NCBI GenBank assembly: GCA_028023455.1
Contig: JAQFVV010006231.1
Span: 5,098,036 to 5,162,035 of the forward strand
Origin: Epiperipatus broadwayi
Lineage: Eukaryota; Onychophora; Udeonychophora; Euonychophora; Peripatidae
Length of the DNA stretch: 64,000 nucleotides
Reading direction: 5' to 3'
The notes beneath the pieces were generated by a model. The model was not told where the DNA came from. It was given only the letters and a program-made list of their open reading frames with translations, and searched no databases. Shown in pieces: positions 13,170 through 24,802 of the stretch (its first letter is position 1; each line of letters starts with the position of its first letter). Both the position numbers and the translations under genes were made by a program.

Positions 13170-15668
13170 ACATGATGACCAATCATTTTTATAGCCCAGT
13201 ATCAGGAATCCTAGTAATATAGCTTATGCCAGAACTCTCTCTACATGCATGTGGTACAACCAACGACACATGGGATCAATGACTTTATATCATAACAGAA
13301 CAATGCACTTAAAAAAGAAAACTGAATAATAAATTAAAAAATTTTATTTTTCCAATTATTAAAATACATATTATTTTTTATTATATTTCAAGATGTTGCT
13401 TATAGATTGTAATAGGCCTTAATTGCCCCTAATGTAGTCATTAAATTTGACACAGCTCATTTTCATATTAAAATTGCATAAAGTTATATAATTCAGAGTT
13501 TCCAAATCTATTCTATTTCTTTCTTTTGTCCATTAACTACTTATTAAGAAAAAAATTATTTCTACATCTGCATTATGAGCAAACAATGCAAAATAATATT
13601 GACATACTGTTTCAATTTCCAATATTTGTTCAGTAAATTTTATAGATGTAAAGAATTTCGACAAATGTTCGCAGCATGAATTTTCAAGCCAAACTGTTTC
13701 ATTATTTTCAAGTTGCTTGAGACAAAATTTTTTATATTTCGAGCTGATCTGTTAATAGATTAACATCGACGGATATACCAATCTTATTTAGACCAATATT
13801 GGTGTAGAATACATTATTCCATGTTAGTATTTTTTTAAAATCCATCCAGCTAAAAGATGTAAATTTGCTAAAATTTGAAATAGTTTTTCCCAAATATGCT
13901 AAAGAAGTTTTATATAGCTCTTGGGCATCTTCTTTGAAGGAGTTTTTTTCTGTCTCTGACAGATCAATATTTAAGAACATTTGCTCAACAGTGTGTGGAA
14001 TAAATTTATTTTCAATTAGTGTTTTCATCATCTAAATTGTTCATGTATTATTTGTATTACTTCTAATATTATGGTTATATTCTTCTTCTCAATTTTGAGA
14101 ATTGGTTTATTAAAAATAAATGGAAAATTATGAACCAATAAAAGATAACACTCATTTATTGGATTTTGAAAAAATCATAGTAACTCTTCAGATAATAAAT
14201 AAGATTTCAGTCCATTGTACAATTTAATGATTTTATGAACTGATTTACACAAACTTAACCATCTAGTTTTAGAGTGTGAAACTAGAATTGAATATTCTTT
14301 ATATATGAAACTGCAAAATTTTAACTTTTCTGTTCGGACTGTATATATGGAAAAATAGGATTTTTTTTTTACTGCAATGACTTCAATATCACATGGTAGC
14401 TGTTCAGTAAATGTGAGCAGTACAACCCACATCCATTAAATTTTTGTTAATATTTTCACACAATTTAAAAAATATGTCATTTTTTCCTTTTCTATTCCAT
14501 CTGCCAAAGTTTGTGTTGGCATTATCAGCTCTATATGCAATACATTTGCTGGAATCAATATTAAACTCTTTGAAACTATTTGCTATTAAATTATAAATAG
14601 CATCTGATGTTTCATTTGGTAAATTATAAAATTTTATGTAACTTTACTTGAATTCTGTTTTCTTTGGAATAATAGCATACAATCAAGGGTAAATTTTTCT
14701 TGCATTATGATTACTTGCATACATGGATATACTGAAGAACTTAGTACTGTTTAAATCACTTTTAACTTGTTGTTCACAGTGTGGTCCCAATATTTGCTTA
14801 ACTAACACGGTAGTTTGAGTTCATAAACATGAAAATTTTGCCCAATCTTCGAGACTGGAAAAATCTTACTAAATAAATTATTAGCACAGTCAGCTGAACA
14901 AAATGATTGATGGTGTTGAACAATATAATATGCTGTTGTTAACTCACTTGCTGCAATGCTGTTTCCTTCTGCACTGTCTGTTTTGTATACGAAACAGTCT
15001 AGTTTTTTCGACATTGATACTCTTGAGAAATGTATTTTGTATTTTGGACTGTTTTTTTATGTCAGACTTGCAACTGTGTGACACATTAATATAAACATTA
15101 CACAATTCACATTCCACTTCATAGTCATTGCATCCTTTTTTTAATAAAACTCTATTCCTGTGTATATTCATTGTTGTAAATGCCCTTCCTGTTTGACATG
15201 TTGTCTATTGTTTAGGGTTGTTAATATTCCTGTTAATTTTATGACTGCAGAAAATTAATATCCACAAAGAACTAGCAAAACTAGACTGTAAATCAAAGCA
15301 AGTGCAAGTGAAGTTCAATTTTTAGCCTGCATAAATCCAACTATACATATTCCAAAGTGAAGTTGGATGCGAGAGCATGAGAACTTGGTCATACAACATA
15401 TTAGCGACTACATGCAATCAGTTCCGATCTTTGTTTCGGTGTTGGAATTTGCCTGAAGTGTTTATAATATTACTGCAGAGATTGAAATAGACAGAAAGGG
15501 CCAAGAAACTATCATTTTTGCAATGAATTATTTATGTATGACAAATAATAATTATGAGCATTTGAAAATTGGGACATATAACAGTCTCGAAAAGATATTT
15601 CGGGGACATTGGGACATTTAACCAAAAATAGGGACAAATCCTGAAAAATTCGGATATCAGGTCATCCT
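13170..15668 (-). mobile_element. decayed hAT-family DNA transposon
   Basis: The span is bounded by short inverted GATGACC (about 13175-13181) and GGTCATC (about 15660-15666) with GGGACA-rich sub-terminal sequence, as seen in many hAT elements. The transposase relic between them reads on the minus strand. Exact ends and the 8-bp target duplication expected of hAT elements were not resolved. Confidence 0.6.
13494..15171 (-). pseudogene. hAT transposase relic (BED finger to dimerisation domain)
   Basis: Successive minus-strand segments read as a hAT/ZBED-type transposase in the right order. 15171-14944 holds a BED-like finger (CELCNVYI with nearby S/H residues). 15014-14802 holds AAYYIV/QHHQSF-type sequence followed by FPVSKIGQNF. 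About 14640-14450 holds ADNANTNFG and CENINKN. 14432-14175 holds HSKTRWLSL and a KSYLLS end. 14031-13732 is helical. 13730-13494 carries FAHNADVE and WTKERNRIDLE, typical of the C-terminal dimerisation region. The frame changes several times and stops interrupt it (one just before WTKERN), so no functional enzyme can be made. hAT transposases cut and paste through an RNase H-like fold; the catalytic acidic residues cannot be assigned safely here. Confidence 0.8.
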
Positions 15669-16139
15669 ATAAATGAAAAGTAGAAGGAATTAAAAAAATT
15701 ATCAATTCCTACTTAACAAATCTGTGCAAGAGAATACAAACCTAAATAATACTAGTATACAGAAGTTTGCATCATTCATAATTTTTGATTAACAAGAGAA
15801 TTGACAAACATAGTAATGCACAGCAATATTTAATTAATTATTAATTAAAAGATAATGCACCATATCTTTTTACATTAATGCTAACTTGGAAAACAAAATA
15901 TTGAAATTAGTAAAGAATAGCAATAATACAGATAATAATGAATGATAAAAACAAACAATGATATTAATATCAGCAGAATGCTTATAATATGAACACTACT
16001 ATAAATAATAATAATATCTATAATAGAAATGATGGCAAATAATTTACAACAATAAATACAATATAAAAATAAGTATAATATTAATAGTTATAGTAACAAT
16101 AATCATAGCAATAACAATACTCATAATAAACAGAGCAAA
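15669..16139. other. AT-rich DNA with AAT/ATA-rich simple sequence
   Basis: No gene. From about 15900 to 16130 the sequence is an irregular mix of AATAAT, AATAGC and ATAATA words, an old degenerate trinucleotide repeat. Confidence 0.55.
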
Positions 16140-16370
16140 ACTCTCCATACAGTATTGCCACCTGTGCTAAACAGAGTAATCAATGGATGCCAGAAGGCTT
16201 GTGCATAAAATCCCTATCTAATGCCTACTCATCCAATATCCCCAGACTAGTTTCTGGCTTGTGGCCTTCATCAGTGATGAGCTTTGGATCTGAGAGCACT
16301 GCATCTAGATCTTAGGATCTAATGCAACCCTCTAGCAACCACCTTTTATCTCTACTTAACTACAAAACTA
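16140..16370 (-). repeat. short interspersed repeat with hammerhead-like core
   Basis: A less AT-rich block reads on the minus strand as CTCATCA-CTGATGA-AGGCCACAAGCCA-GAAAC (core 16274-16251), followed by GATGAG at about 16233, which could pair with CTCATC. That is the CUGANGA/stem II/GAAA order of a hammerhead, with stem II formed by GGC and GCC. An A-A opposition lies beside the core and stem III is weak. No ORF is present. It may be a SINE or the tail of a Penelope-like or retrozyme element. Confidence 0.4.
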
Positions 16371-16744
16371 TGAGAATGAAATTGAAAACACAAAAAATAT
16401 TTTCAATCTAAGCTCAATAGCTTATATACTGATGCTTAATGATTTAATACTCATAATAATGATAGTAACAACAATAATAAAACAAAACAGTAATATTAGC
16501 ATTTGTAAAAACATAAATATGAATAATTTTTTTTCATATAAAAATTAGTTATAAAATTTCATTAGAGCATTGGTGTTAATAACCCATAACACAATAATCA
16601 TACCAAAATCTTTTTTATTAATACATCAAATTTTATTGAATACAAACATTTTGACTATTTAATAATCATTTTCAATGACAGCTAACTCTGACTAAAGATT
16701 ATCAGTGAAGTCAAAATGTTAAATAATATTGACCCCCAAAATGC

Positions 16745-17350
16745 ACATTTTATGCTGAACCAGAATTCATCAGTTGGTCCAGACCACAATCTCTTTTATG
16801 TATCTTTAGCATTGTTCAGTATATATAGATAGTAAATTACTACAGTTTAATTGATAAATATCAAACTTGTGTGCCCTCAAAACTTTGACACAAACCCCTT
16901 TGCATCAGAGTGCTATAGTGAAAATTACACTACATAAATATTATTCATTATTGAATAATCTCTAGTGTGATGAATAACTAATAAAATTATTAATATACTT
17001 CCATTAAGTGGTTTGTATCAAAGTTGTGAGGTAGCAAACTTGACACATCAATTAAACAGCAGTAATTTGCTATCTATATATGATGAACAATGATAAAGAT
17101 ATGTGTAAGAGATTGTGGTCTGGGCCAACTGATGAGTGCTTGTTCAGCAAAAGATGTGAATCTTGGGGATCATACAATTTTTTCAAATCTTTGGTCATGT
17201 TTATAATTACATCCCTCCACAAGATGTTAAAAGTGGATAGAGACCAGTTCCAACTTTGCGTGAGAGTGGTGAAGTGCAAACTACACTACAGAAATATTAT
17301 TTATTGTTGCAAAATCTCTAATCCAATAAATGACTAATAAAAATTATATG
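16745..17350. repeat. foldback plus direct repeat family with CTGATGA motif
   Basis: 16751-16910 is an inverted copy of about 17010-17150. Shared words include AGAGATTGTGGTCTGG, CCAACTGATGA, TTCAGCA and TATCAATTAAAC-like stretches. In addition 16905-17000 and 17252-17350 are direct copies (for example TACACTACANAAATATTAT and AATGACTAATAAAA). The outer ends carry CTGATGA plus a TGCT...AGCA-type stem, but the following GAAA is mutated in both (AAAA near 16750, AAAG near 17150). A partial relative lies at 4010-4066. No coding potential is evident; the two overlapping ORFs of 69 and 85 codons are on opposite strands of the same repeat. Confidence 0.65.
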
Positions 17351-17589
17351 AATATGCATTTTAAATACATGTACACACAAATATGTGTTTACATTCATAT
17401 TTACAAAGTTAAAATGTGTATAGTACACACATATTTTGGTGAGTGTCATTGTATATACACTATGAAGAAAAACCTTAAGCTGTGCTCAAGAGAAGCATTA
17501 AGAATAGATCTGTTCAGTGTCAAACTGTATATGTTAAACTCAGGCAACAAGAACATTCTACAACTATTATTTTTAATATTAATCCGTTT

Positions 17590-17693
17590 TTTATAAAATC
17601 TTTATTTTTTGAACAATGCTTACATAACACCTATCAACATCGACAGTTTCTATTGCCCCTGCAATCTTCTTCAGAACTATAAAATATATACAC
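17590..17693 (-). repeat. Penelope/retrozyme-like 3' tail with hammerhead-like core, copy 1
   Basis: This block is a close inverted copy of 35171-35275. On the minus strand it reads TATAGTT-CTGAAGA-A-GATTGC-AGGG-GCAATA-GAAACT (core 17674-17647), then GATGTTGATAGGTGTTATG and an AATAAAGATTTTAT tail. CTGAAGA satisfies CUGANGA, and GATTGC/GCAATA forms a five-pair stem II ending in an A. One extra A separates the core from stem II, and stem III is only partly paired. The AATAAA is a likely polyadenylation signal. It abuts the 3' end of the RTE LINE on the right. Confidence 0.5.
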
Positions 17694-17694
17694 A

Positions 17695-20600
17695 TATCAT
17701 CATCATCATTATCAACCATTATCAATCCACTGCAGGATGAAGGTCTCTCCAAGTTTAATCCATCTTCTCCGATCTTTAGCTTCTCTTCTCCCCAACACCC
17801 CTGCATATTTTCTTATTTCATCCATCCATCTCACATGTGGTTTCTTTCTGGGTCTTTTACAATCTCTTGGAATCCAGTTTAAAATTTCAATTGTCCATCT
17901 ATTATCATTTCTTCTAGCAATATGTCCAGCTCAACTCCATTTCAATCTTTTAATTTTTTCAATAAGGTCAGTAACACCTATTTGTTGTCTTACCCATACA
18001 TTGCGTTTTTGATCCCTTCTTGTTACTCCCAACATGCATCTCTCCATACTTCTTTGAGTGGTCTGAAGTCTCTGTATTGCTCTTCTATTAAGTGTCCAAG
18101 TCTCAGATCCATAAGTAAGAACTGGCAAAACACATTTATTAAAAACCTTCCTTTTCAAACACATAGGCATATTTCCTTTTAGTATCAAGTTATTTCTACC
18201 AAAAGCACTCCAACCAAGTTTAATTCTATGATTAATTTCCTCCATTATGTTTCCATCTGTATTAATAATCTGACCAAGGTATTTGTAACTGTTAACTTCT
18301 TCTAATTCTTCATAATCAATCTTTATTTTCATATTTTGAGCAAATCAATTAAACATTACTTTAGTCTTTTTAACATTTATTTTTAGCCCTACTTTTCTAC
18401 TTTCATCTGCTAACTCCTGCAACATTTCCTGACGCTCTGAAGCATTATTTGCAAAAACTACATCATCTGCAAAATCTAAATGACTTAAATACTCTCCATT
18501 TACTTTCACTCCTTTAGTTTCCCATTTTAATCCACAAAATACTTCTTGCAGCACGGCTGTAAAAAGTTTTGGAGATATGGAGTCACCTTGTCTTACACCT
18601 TTCTCAATGTTGATTTTTCCAGTATCATTATGTAATCTAATTGTTGCTGTTGCATTTTTATAAATATTCTTTAAAATATGACAATATCCTGGATCTATAC
18701 CTTGATGATCCAATGCTTTAATCACTGAAGAAATGTGTATAGAATCGAATGCCTTTTCATAATCTACAAATCCAAAACATAATGACAACTCATATTCATT
18801 TGTCCTTTCTATGACTTCTCTCAATACCTGGATATGATCTATTGTACTAAAACCACTTTTAAATCCAGCTTGTTCTCTTGGTTGGTAGAAATCCAAAGTT
18901 CTCTGTAGACGAGTTGTAATTATCTTGGTAAAATTTTTATATAAAACTGACAAAAGGCTGATAGGTCTGTAATTTCTAATATCTTCTTTATCACCTTTTT
19001 TAAATATTAATATTATTACTGCATTCTTCATTTAGACATTTGGTATATAACTTTGCTAAAATTGTTTCTATTTCTTCACCTGCTTCTTTTAATATATCAA
19101 TTATAATTCCACCATTTCCTGGAGCCTTTCCTTTCTTCATACATTTAATTGCATGCCTCACTTGTTCATTTAAAATTCTGGGCAATTTGGAAGATGTAAT
19201 AGATATAGGAGGTACTTGTTCTTTATTACTATATAATTCTTGATAAAAATCTTCTACCAATTTCATGATGTCATCTCTCTTTTTAGTAATAATTCCATCT
19301 TTTTTTCTTATTGCAGATATAAATTTCCTACCAATACCAAAATGTTGTTTAACATTCATGAGACTTTTATTTTCTTCTACAGCTTTCCTTGCTATTTCAC
19401 AGTTATACTTTCTTATATCATTTTCAACACTTTTCCGTACCATTTTACAAAATTCGAGATATTCAATTCTTTTTAATACATCATTTTTGTATATCTTCAT
19501 ATTCCTTCTTTTCTTCATAAATTCTCTAGTCTCAGTAGAAATTTTATTGGTCAATTGCTGCTTTTTTCTACCAGCTATCTTTGTTGCAGTTTTTAAAAGT
19601 GTATCAGTTATTTTCATATTAATTTCATTCAAATCTGAATCATGCCCAAAATCTACTAATACTTGAAACCTATTTGTAAGTTCTAATTTAAATTCATTAG
19701 AATGTTTCTGAAGATTAGGAATATCAACTGTAAATATTGTTTTTCTTAATAATTTTTGTCTCTCTAGTTTTACATTAACACGTAACTTACATCTTACTAA
19801 TCGATGATCACTTCCTGTGTTAAATTTATTAAGAACATTACAATCTTGAAATATGTATTTCCTGTTAGTCAAAATATAATCCAATTCTGCTGTACCTTCA
19901 TTTGGATGCTTCCATGTCCATTTCCTTTTAACATTTTTCTCAAAAAATGAATTCATAATATAAAGTTTTTCTTTTTCTGCAAACTCCACAAGTCTATGTC
20001 CTCTCTCATTTCTATTACCATAACCAAAATTACCTACAGCAATTTCATCTTTCATTTGTCTACCAATTCTAGCATTAAAGTCTCCCATAACAATTTTAAA
20101 ATGTTGTTTACTCTGATCAAAAGCCTTTTGTACATCCATATAAAAATCTTCTACTACTTCATCACTATGAGAACTTGTTGGGGCATAAACCTGAATTATC
20201 TGCATTTGGTATCTGCTATTAAGTTGAATAACTAATCTTGCCACTCTGTCTGATACACCATCAATCTCCACAATATTGTTCTTCCACTTTTTATTTATAA
20301 TGAATCCTACTCCACTTGTATTTCCAATATGTGTGCCTTTATAATAGAGTATATGTCCACTTTTTAAATCAATTGTTTCTTCACCTTTTCTTCTAACTTC
20401 ACAAAGTCCAATAATGTCCCATTTAATATAAGACAGTTCTTCTAATTCTTGCAATCTTCCTTCACTTGAAAGTGATCTGCAGTTGTGAGTACCTAAATAA
20501 AAAGTCGTCATCAAATGGCAGCCTGGGTCCGCAATCAGGGGATTCTTAGCACCCTCCGCCTTCGGCCACCAACCGCTGCCTTGGTTGGTGACTTTACAGC

Positions 20601-20970
20601 CTCCTGGGAATAAGGGCCATGCTTTATTTTTGTCTGTCATAATTGTATATATGTATTGGAAAAATATTTATCCTTTACACAAACATTCATTCTGCCTTAT
20701 CAGGCACTGAGAAGAAAGACCATGGTGTTTTTTGATCTTAAACTCAGAGGTAAAAAGCCAATAAACTCACCACGCTGGCTAATGCATGTTGGTGAGCAGC
20801 CCATCCATGTTCGTATACTATATGAATAATCACATAGTAATAACAGCTGCAACGACAAGAACGTATGGAGTGGACATTAGAAATTTGCCCTGCTCGGTTC
20901 CTTTAAGGCCTCCAAGAGGAATCAAATGGTCTCCTTTCAGTTAATAGCAAACTCCTTTCTGCAGCCATAT
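17695..20970 (-). mobile_element. RTE-type LINE, nearly full length
   Basis: The element reads on the minus strand. The 5' untranslated region (about 20970-20641) contains CACCAACATGCATTAGCC and CAGCGTGGTGAG, leading to an ATG at 20640. One long reading frame (damaged, see next entry) ends in TGA at 17714-17712. The 3' end is the short tandem (TGA)n tract complementary to about 17696-17712. A short 3' end made of tandem repeats instead of poly(A) is usual for RTE elements. The 5' boundary is approximate and no target duplication was identified. Confidence 0.75.
17712..20640 (-). pseudogene. RTE LINE endonuclease-reverse transcriptase, three lesions
   Basis: One protein of about 975 residues is spread over two frames. 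The N-terminal part (20640-19000) holds an AP-type endonuclease: HNCRSLS, GLCEVRR, YAPTS, MGDFNARIG, LDYILTNRK and GSDHRLV. The reverse transcriptase follows (19031-18345): NYRPISLLS, GFVDYEKAFDSI, GVRQGDSISPKLF and the catalytic FADDVVFA. The C-terminal thumb and tail (18332-17712) include YKYLGQ, YGSETWTL and a WIPRD...VRWMDEI region. Lesions: a frameshift near 19025 just before KNAVIILIFKKGDK; an in-frame TGA at about 18347-18345; and a TGA where Trp is expected at about 17933-17931 (KWS-stop-AGHIARR). The RT family copies its RNA by target-primed reverse transcription. This copy cannot make intact protein. Confidence 0.88.
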
Positions 20971-21230
20971 ACACATATACATAAATATAAATCACACAAA
21001 CTATATAAAAATTATATAAACCTTATAAAATCCATACATATATAAATTCATAAAAATACACAAACATACCTATAACTTGTATATCCCCTCAAATACATGA
21101 ATACTCATAAAATAAAATAAAATAAACCTTCTAACAATTTAATTTTAATCTTTTCCCTTTTCTTTTTTATTAAAATTCTTTAAATTTTTTTATACATTTA
21201 ATATATACATCTATTTATTCTTTATTCATC

Positions 21231-21276
21231 ATCATCATCATCATCATCATCATTATTATTATTATTATTATTATTA
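21231..21276. repeat. (TCA)n(TTA)n microsatellite, LINE 3' tail
   Basis: About eight TCA units pass directly into about eight ATT units. It forms the left border of the two-ORF LINE and, in element orientation, its 3' tail. Confidence 0.9.
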
Positions 21277-21538
21277 CGTTTCAATAAAGGATTTATTGAT
21301 CTCAATGGTTTACATAAGTTTACATCTAGAAAAATTTGAAATTTAACATACAATGAATAATATTAGGGTAAACACATATAAATGAATTTAGTGGTTACAC
21401 TTTGTGGTTAATGGACTATAACAATATAAAAATTAAAAAAGCAAAAATAATCAGAGTTCTAACGTTTGAGGAGCTTATTTAGTTTTGTCCGCATGTCACT
21501 TTGAATGTTAGTTGTATGATAGTTTTTCTTTGCAGCAT

Positions 21539-23041
21539 TCACAGCATTGATAGTTGTTTTAACAATGACCATGTTGCTGCATATAAGTGGGGGTTGGTTA
21601 TTATTTTATCTCTATTTCGAATGTGTAGCAGTTTGTTGCTAAATGTAGCTGGGTGTCGTCTGGTGTTATTGCCAATTAAGAAAGTACATCGGGTGCACCA
21701 ATACGCATATAGAACAAATGTGGCTGCCCTAATGCTAGGTATTGATCTTCCCTGAAAAGCAGCTATTATGTGATTAATGATTGTACCCGGTTTTCTGTAG
21801 GTGTTACACATCATCTGTCGTGTTTGATTAAGTGCTACACATTGATAAATAAAGTGGTCCAGTGTCTCTTCTGCTCGATGGCAGAGTCCACAGAAGGGGT
21901 CAATAGATATATACATTCTTTTATGATAAAGAAAGTGGGTTGTTGGCAAGGCAATGAGATTGATTTTCATGATAAAATCAAAGTATTTGGGCTCTAGAGC
22001 CCATTTTTTATATTCCTTGAGTAGTCTCTTGTTGTTAATTCCTAGCATAGGTTGTATAACATTAGTATCTGCTTCTCTGTTTATTAAACCATAAATATCC
22101 CAGTATGAATACTTATGCAAATACTGTTCTGGAATCTTGTCTGTGGTTTTGCATTGGTATATAATGTTGGTGAAAAAGGAACCTTTTGGAGGTGGTCTAT
22201 CTGTTGGAGTAACTTCTAGCAAGTGGTTAATTTTGGGGTATTTGGCAAGTATTGTGATTATTGAGTTCCTTAACTTTTGTATATGAAAAACATTGATGTT
22301 GTGCAAGCCAAGTCCATTTTTTATTAGAGGTTGGCTAAGTTTTTTTGTGGAAATTGCTACTGTTTTTCTGGCCCAAAGTAGTTTATTATATATGGTTTTA
22401 ATTTTTGAAATGAACCCCTTTGAAAATGAAATAACCGGTACATAGTAAGTTATTTTGGTTGTGATAAGCTGGTTAATTAACTGTACTTTGGAATATAGTG
22501 AAAGATATGCCTTGGACAAGGAGTTTATAATTTTTGTGGCTTCTTCTTTAAGTTTATTTTGGATATGACATCTCATTCCTGTAATTCCCATATGAAATGG
22601 GAACCCAAGGAAAGAGTTTGGTTTTGATTTGTAAATTGATGTACATGGTTTACCAGTGTATAGAGACCAGGCTGTGGTTTTTGCTGGATTAAATGATAAT
22701 TCATATTTTTGTGAATATTCTTGTAATATCTTTTGGAGTTGCGGTATTTGTTTTTTTGTTGTTAGGAATATGGTAACATCATCCATATAGGCGATGCATG
22801 TAGTGCGCTGTGTTGTGTCTGGTATCTCGATCCCAGTAAATGCATTTTGTATGCTTTTAATAAGGGGATTGATGTAAAATATAAACAATAGTGAACTAAG
22901 AGGGGATCCTTGGGATATAGATTTGGTGGGTGTGAAAGATGGTGAGTTTCTTCCATTTAAAGTTATATGGATCTCTCTGTTCAGAAGCAGGTTAGCAATA
23001 ATATATAGATGTGTTCTAGGAATTTCTGTGTCTTTTAGCAT
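21539..23041 (-). pseudogene. LINE ORF2, RT core to C-terminal zinc finger
   Basis: A 500-codon frame continuing ORF2 after the frameshift. It contains the RT motifs QGSPLSSLLFIFYINPL and AYMDDVTIF, where YMDD replaces the commoner YADD/FADD of LINEs, then a thumb and an alpha-helical connection. A zinc-finger-like CGLCHRAEETLDHFIYQC lies near residue 380, as in the zf-RVT region of Tx1, L1 and plant L1 proteins. There is no RNase H domain. The Met at 23041 is unlikely to be a real start: it lies inside the RT domain. The frame ends at 21539. Confidence 0.88.
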
Positions 23042-23043
23042 TT

Positions 23044-24774
23044 TTAGAAGTGTGTATATATATTGACTGAGTCAAATGCAGCTTCTATATCAAGCTGCAC
23101 AACAACGGGTCCGTATTTTTTCCGCTGTTTTACTGTTGCTAGAATTGCTTTGAAGAATAAAGCTGCTTCTGTTGTTGAAGAGTTTTTCTTTGCATATTGT
23201 GCTTCGGAGATAAGTGGCATTATATACGGTTCAATTTCATCTTTAATAATTTTCTCCATAATTTTGATCGGCAAAGGTCCCATAGATATTGGTCTGAAGT
23301 CTGTAATAGGTGGAATAATTGCTTTCTTTTTATTATAGGGTACTATGGCTATTGGATAGACACCCTCCATGGGTTGAATTTGTTGCGCTAGATGGTTTGC
23401 TAACTGACACAAATATTCTGTTGTGAATTTGCTTAGATGCTTTAATACAAACAATGGAACTCCAGGACTACCTGGATGGCAAGCGTTTCGAATAGTATTT
23501 AGTTTTGTTGTGAATAGATCTTTTGTGAATGGGGTTTTTGTCTCTGGTGGGCCAAACAGATTATGTGGTTTTTTATATGGTTGTCTTTCTTGTAATTTCT
23601 CTTTAAAATATTCAAAAATTGGCATAATCATATTGTGTCCTGCATATGTTCCACTATTTGTATATAGTGCCATTGGCACTTTTACATCTGGTTGGTTCCC
23701 CAGCGCCCATCTTATATAATCTCTTGTCCAAGTGTGTGGCCTGGTTAGGCATACCTTGCTTTTCTTTATCTTCAGATAGCTTTTGAGTTCTTCACATGCT
23801 TTATTGTATGCATGTGTAAGCTTGAATATATACTGTTGGGTGCAGTGTGATGGGTTAATCATGATTATTCTCTGGTGTAACTGATCTGCCAGAGACAAAA
23901 GTCTTGATGGTGGAGGTTGTTTTTTTGTTATATGGTTGATGTTAAAGGACAACATTCCCATAAATGCTAGATATTTCTGGACCGGGTTCAAAGTCATATC
24001 TTTGATTTTGTTTAGCATTATGTAGGTCTCAGAGAACAGAAATTCAGGGGTTGTTTCTGGGAGTAAAACTCTTATTGTTCTTGTAAGTGGAAAGGGTGAT
24101 ATTTGAATTTGGGCACAGTCAATTGTGACTATTTGAGCTGAGTGATCAGAAAAAGTTGAGGGAGTTAGTTTTATTTCAATAAGGTGGTGAAGCATTGGAG
24201 AATAAAAGCACAGATCAATAAGTGAAGAGAAGCGATTATTGTGGAAAGAGATGGCATCATCTGGCAAAAAACCTTGGCCACTCATTAGTGGTATGTTTAT
24301 TCTGTGAATCCAACGTTGGGTAAATTCCTGATATTTTAAATTAAAATCTCCAATTAAGATGGTTGGGTTTGAAGTTGTAGCTAACCTTGAATTAATGTTT
24401 GCAATTATGGTATCTATTTTTTTATCCTGTAAAGGCATATATACAAAAACCAGATTTATTGTTATGCTTTTTTGGTTGAAGGTTGCAATTAATAAGTTCA
24501 TGTCAATGTGAATTATTTTGAATGTTGTGAATGGGCAATTTCTAGCAATTATGAGTCCAGTTCCAGCTGAGGGAGAGGAAGAGTCTCTGGAGCATGCACA
24601 GAAACCTTCCATATTTAAATGTTTGGCTGGGTCAGTTTGTGATCCAGCATAAATTTTTGTCTCAAGTATACCAAGCAAGTGTGGTTGTATATCCTTGATC
24701 CAATGTTTTAACTTATTAATTTTTGAGGTCGAGTTCAAACCCCTGACATTGATTGCCGCAATTTTTATTTTCAT
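23044..24774 (-). pseudogene. LINE ORF2, N-terminal endonuclease and RT palm start
   Basis: A 576-codon frame beginning MKIKIAAINVRGLNS, the first strand of an AP-type endonuclease. It continues with LLGILETKI (catalytic Glu), VYMPLQD, IGDFNLKYQ and FSDHSAQIV (His-Asp), covering about residues 1-230. The reverse transcriptase begins around residue 430 (ITDFRPISMGPL) and reaches QLDIEAAFDSVN, with the first catalytic Asp, just before the frame is lost. The loss lies in a TATATATACACAC run near 23055-23065: a change of two bases there (or one the other way) joins this frame to the next one. Apart from that the domain looks intact. Confidence 0.88.
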
Positions 24775-24802
24775 TATATGTTTTTTGATTGAGATTTAAA
24801 TA

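Noticed and set aside
19040-19666. Plus-strand ORFs over the RTE element (for example 133 codons at 19265-19666)
   Set aside because: They are antisense shadows of the endonuclease-RT frame, with low-complexity Phe/Ile/Leu-rich products.
21231-21276. CRISPR array or regulatory repeat
   Set aside because: It is a plain trinucleotide microsatellite at the LINE tail. No spacers are present and the DNA is eukaryotic.
22760-22800. Retroviral or hepadnaviral polymerase because of the YMDD box
   Set aside because: The rest of the protein is a LINE ORF2 with an AP endonuclease and a zf-RVT-type C-terminus. There is no protease, integrase or RNase H.
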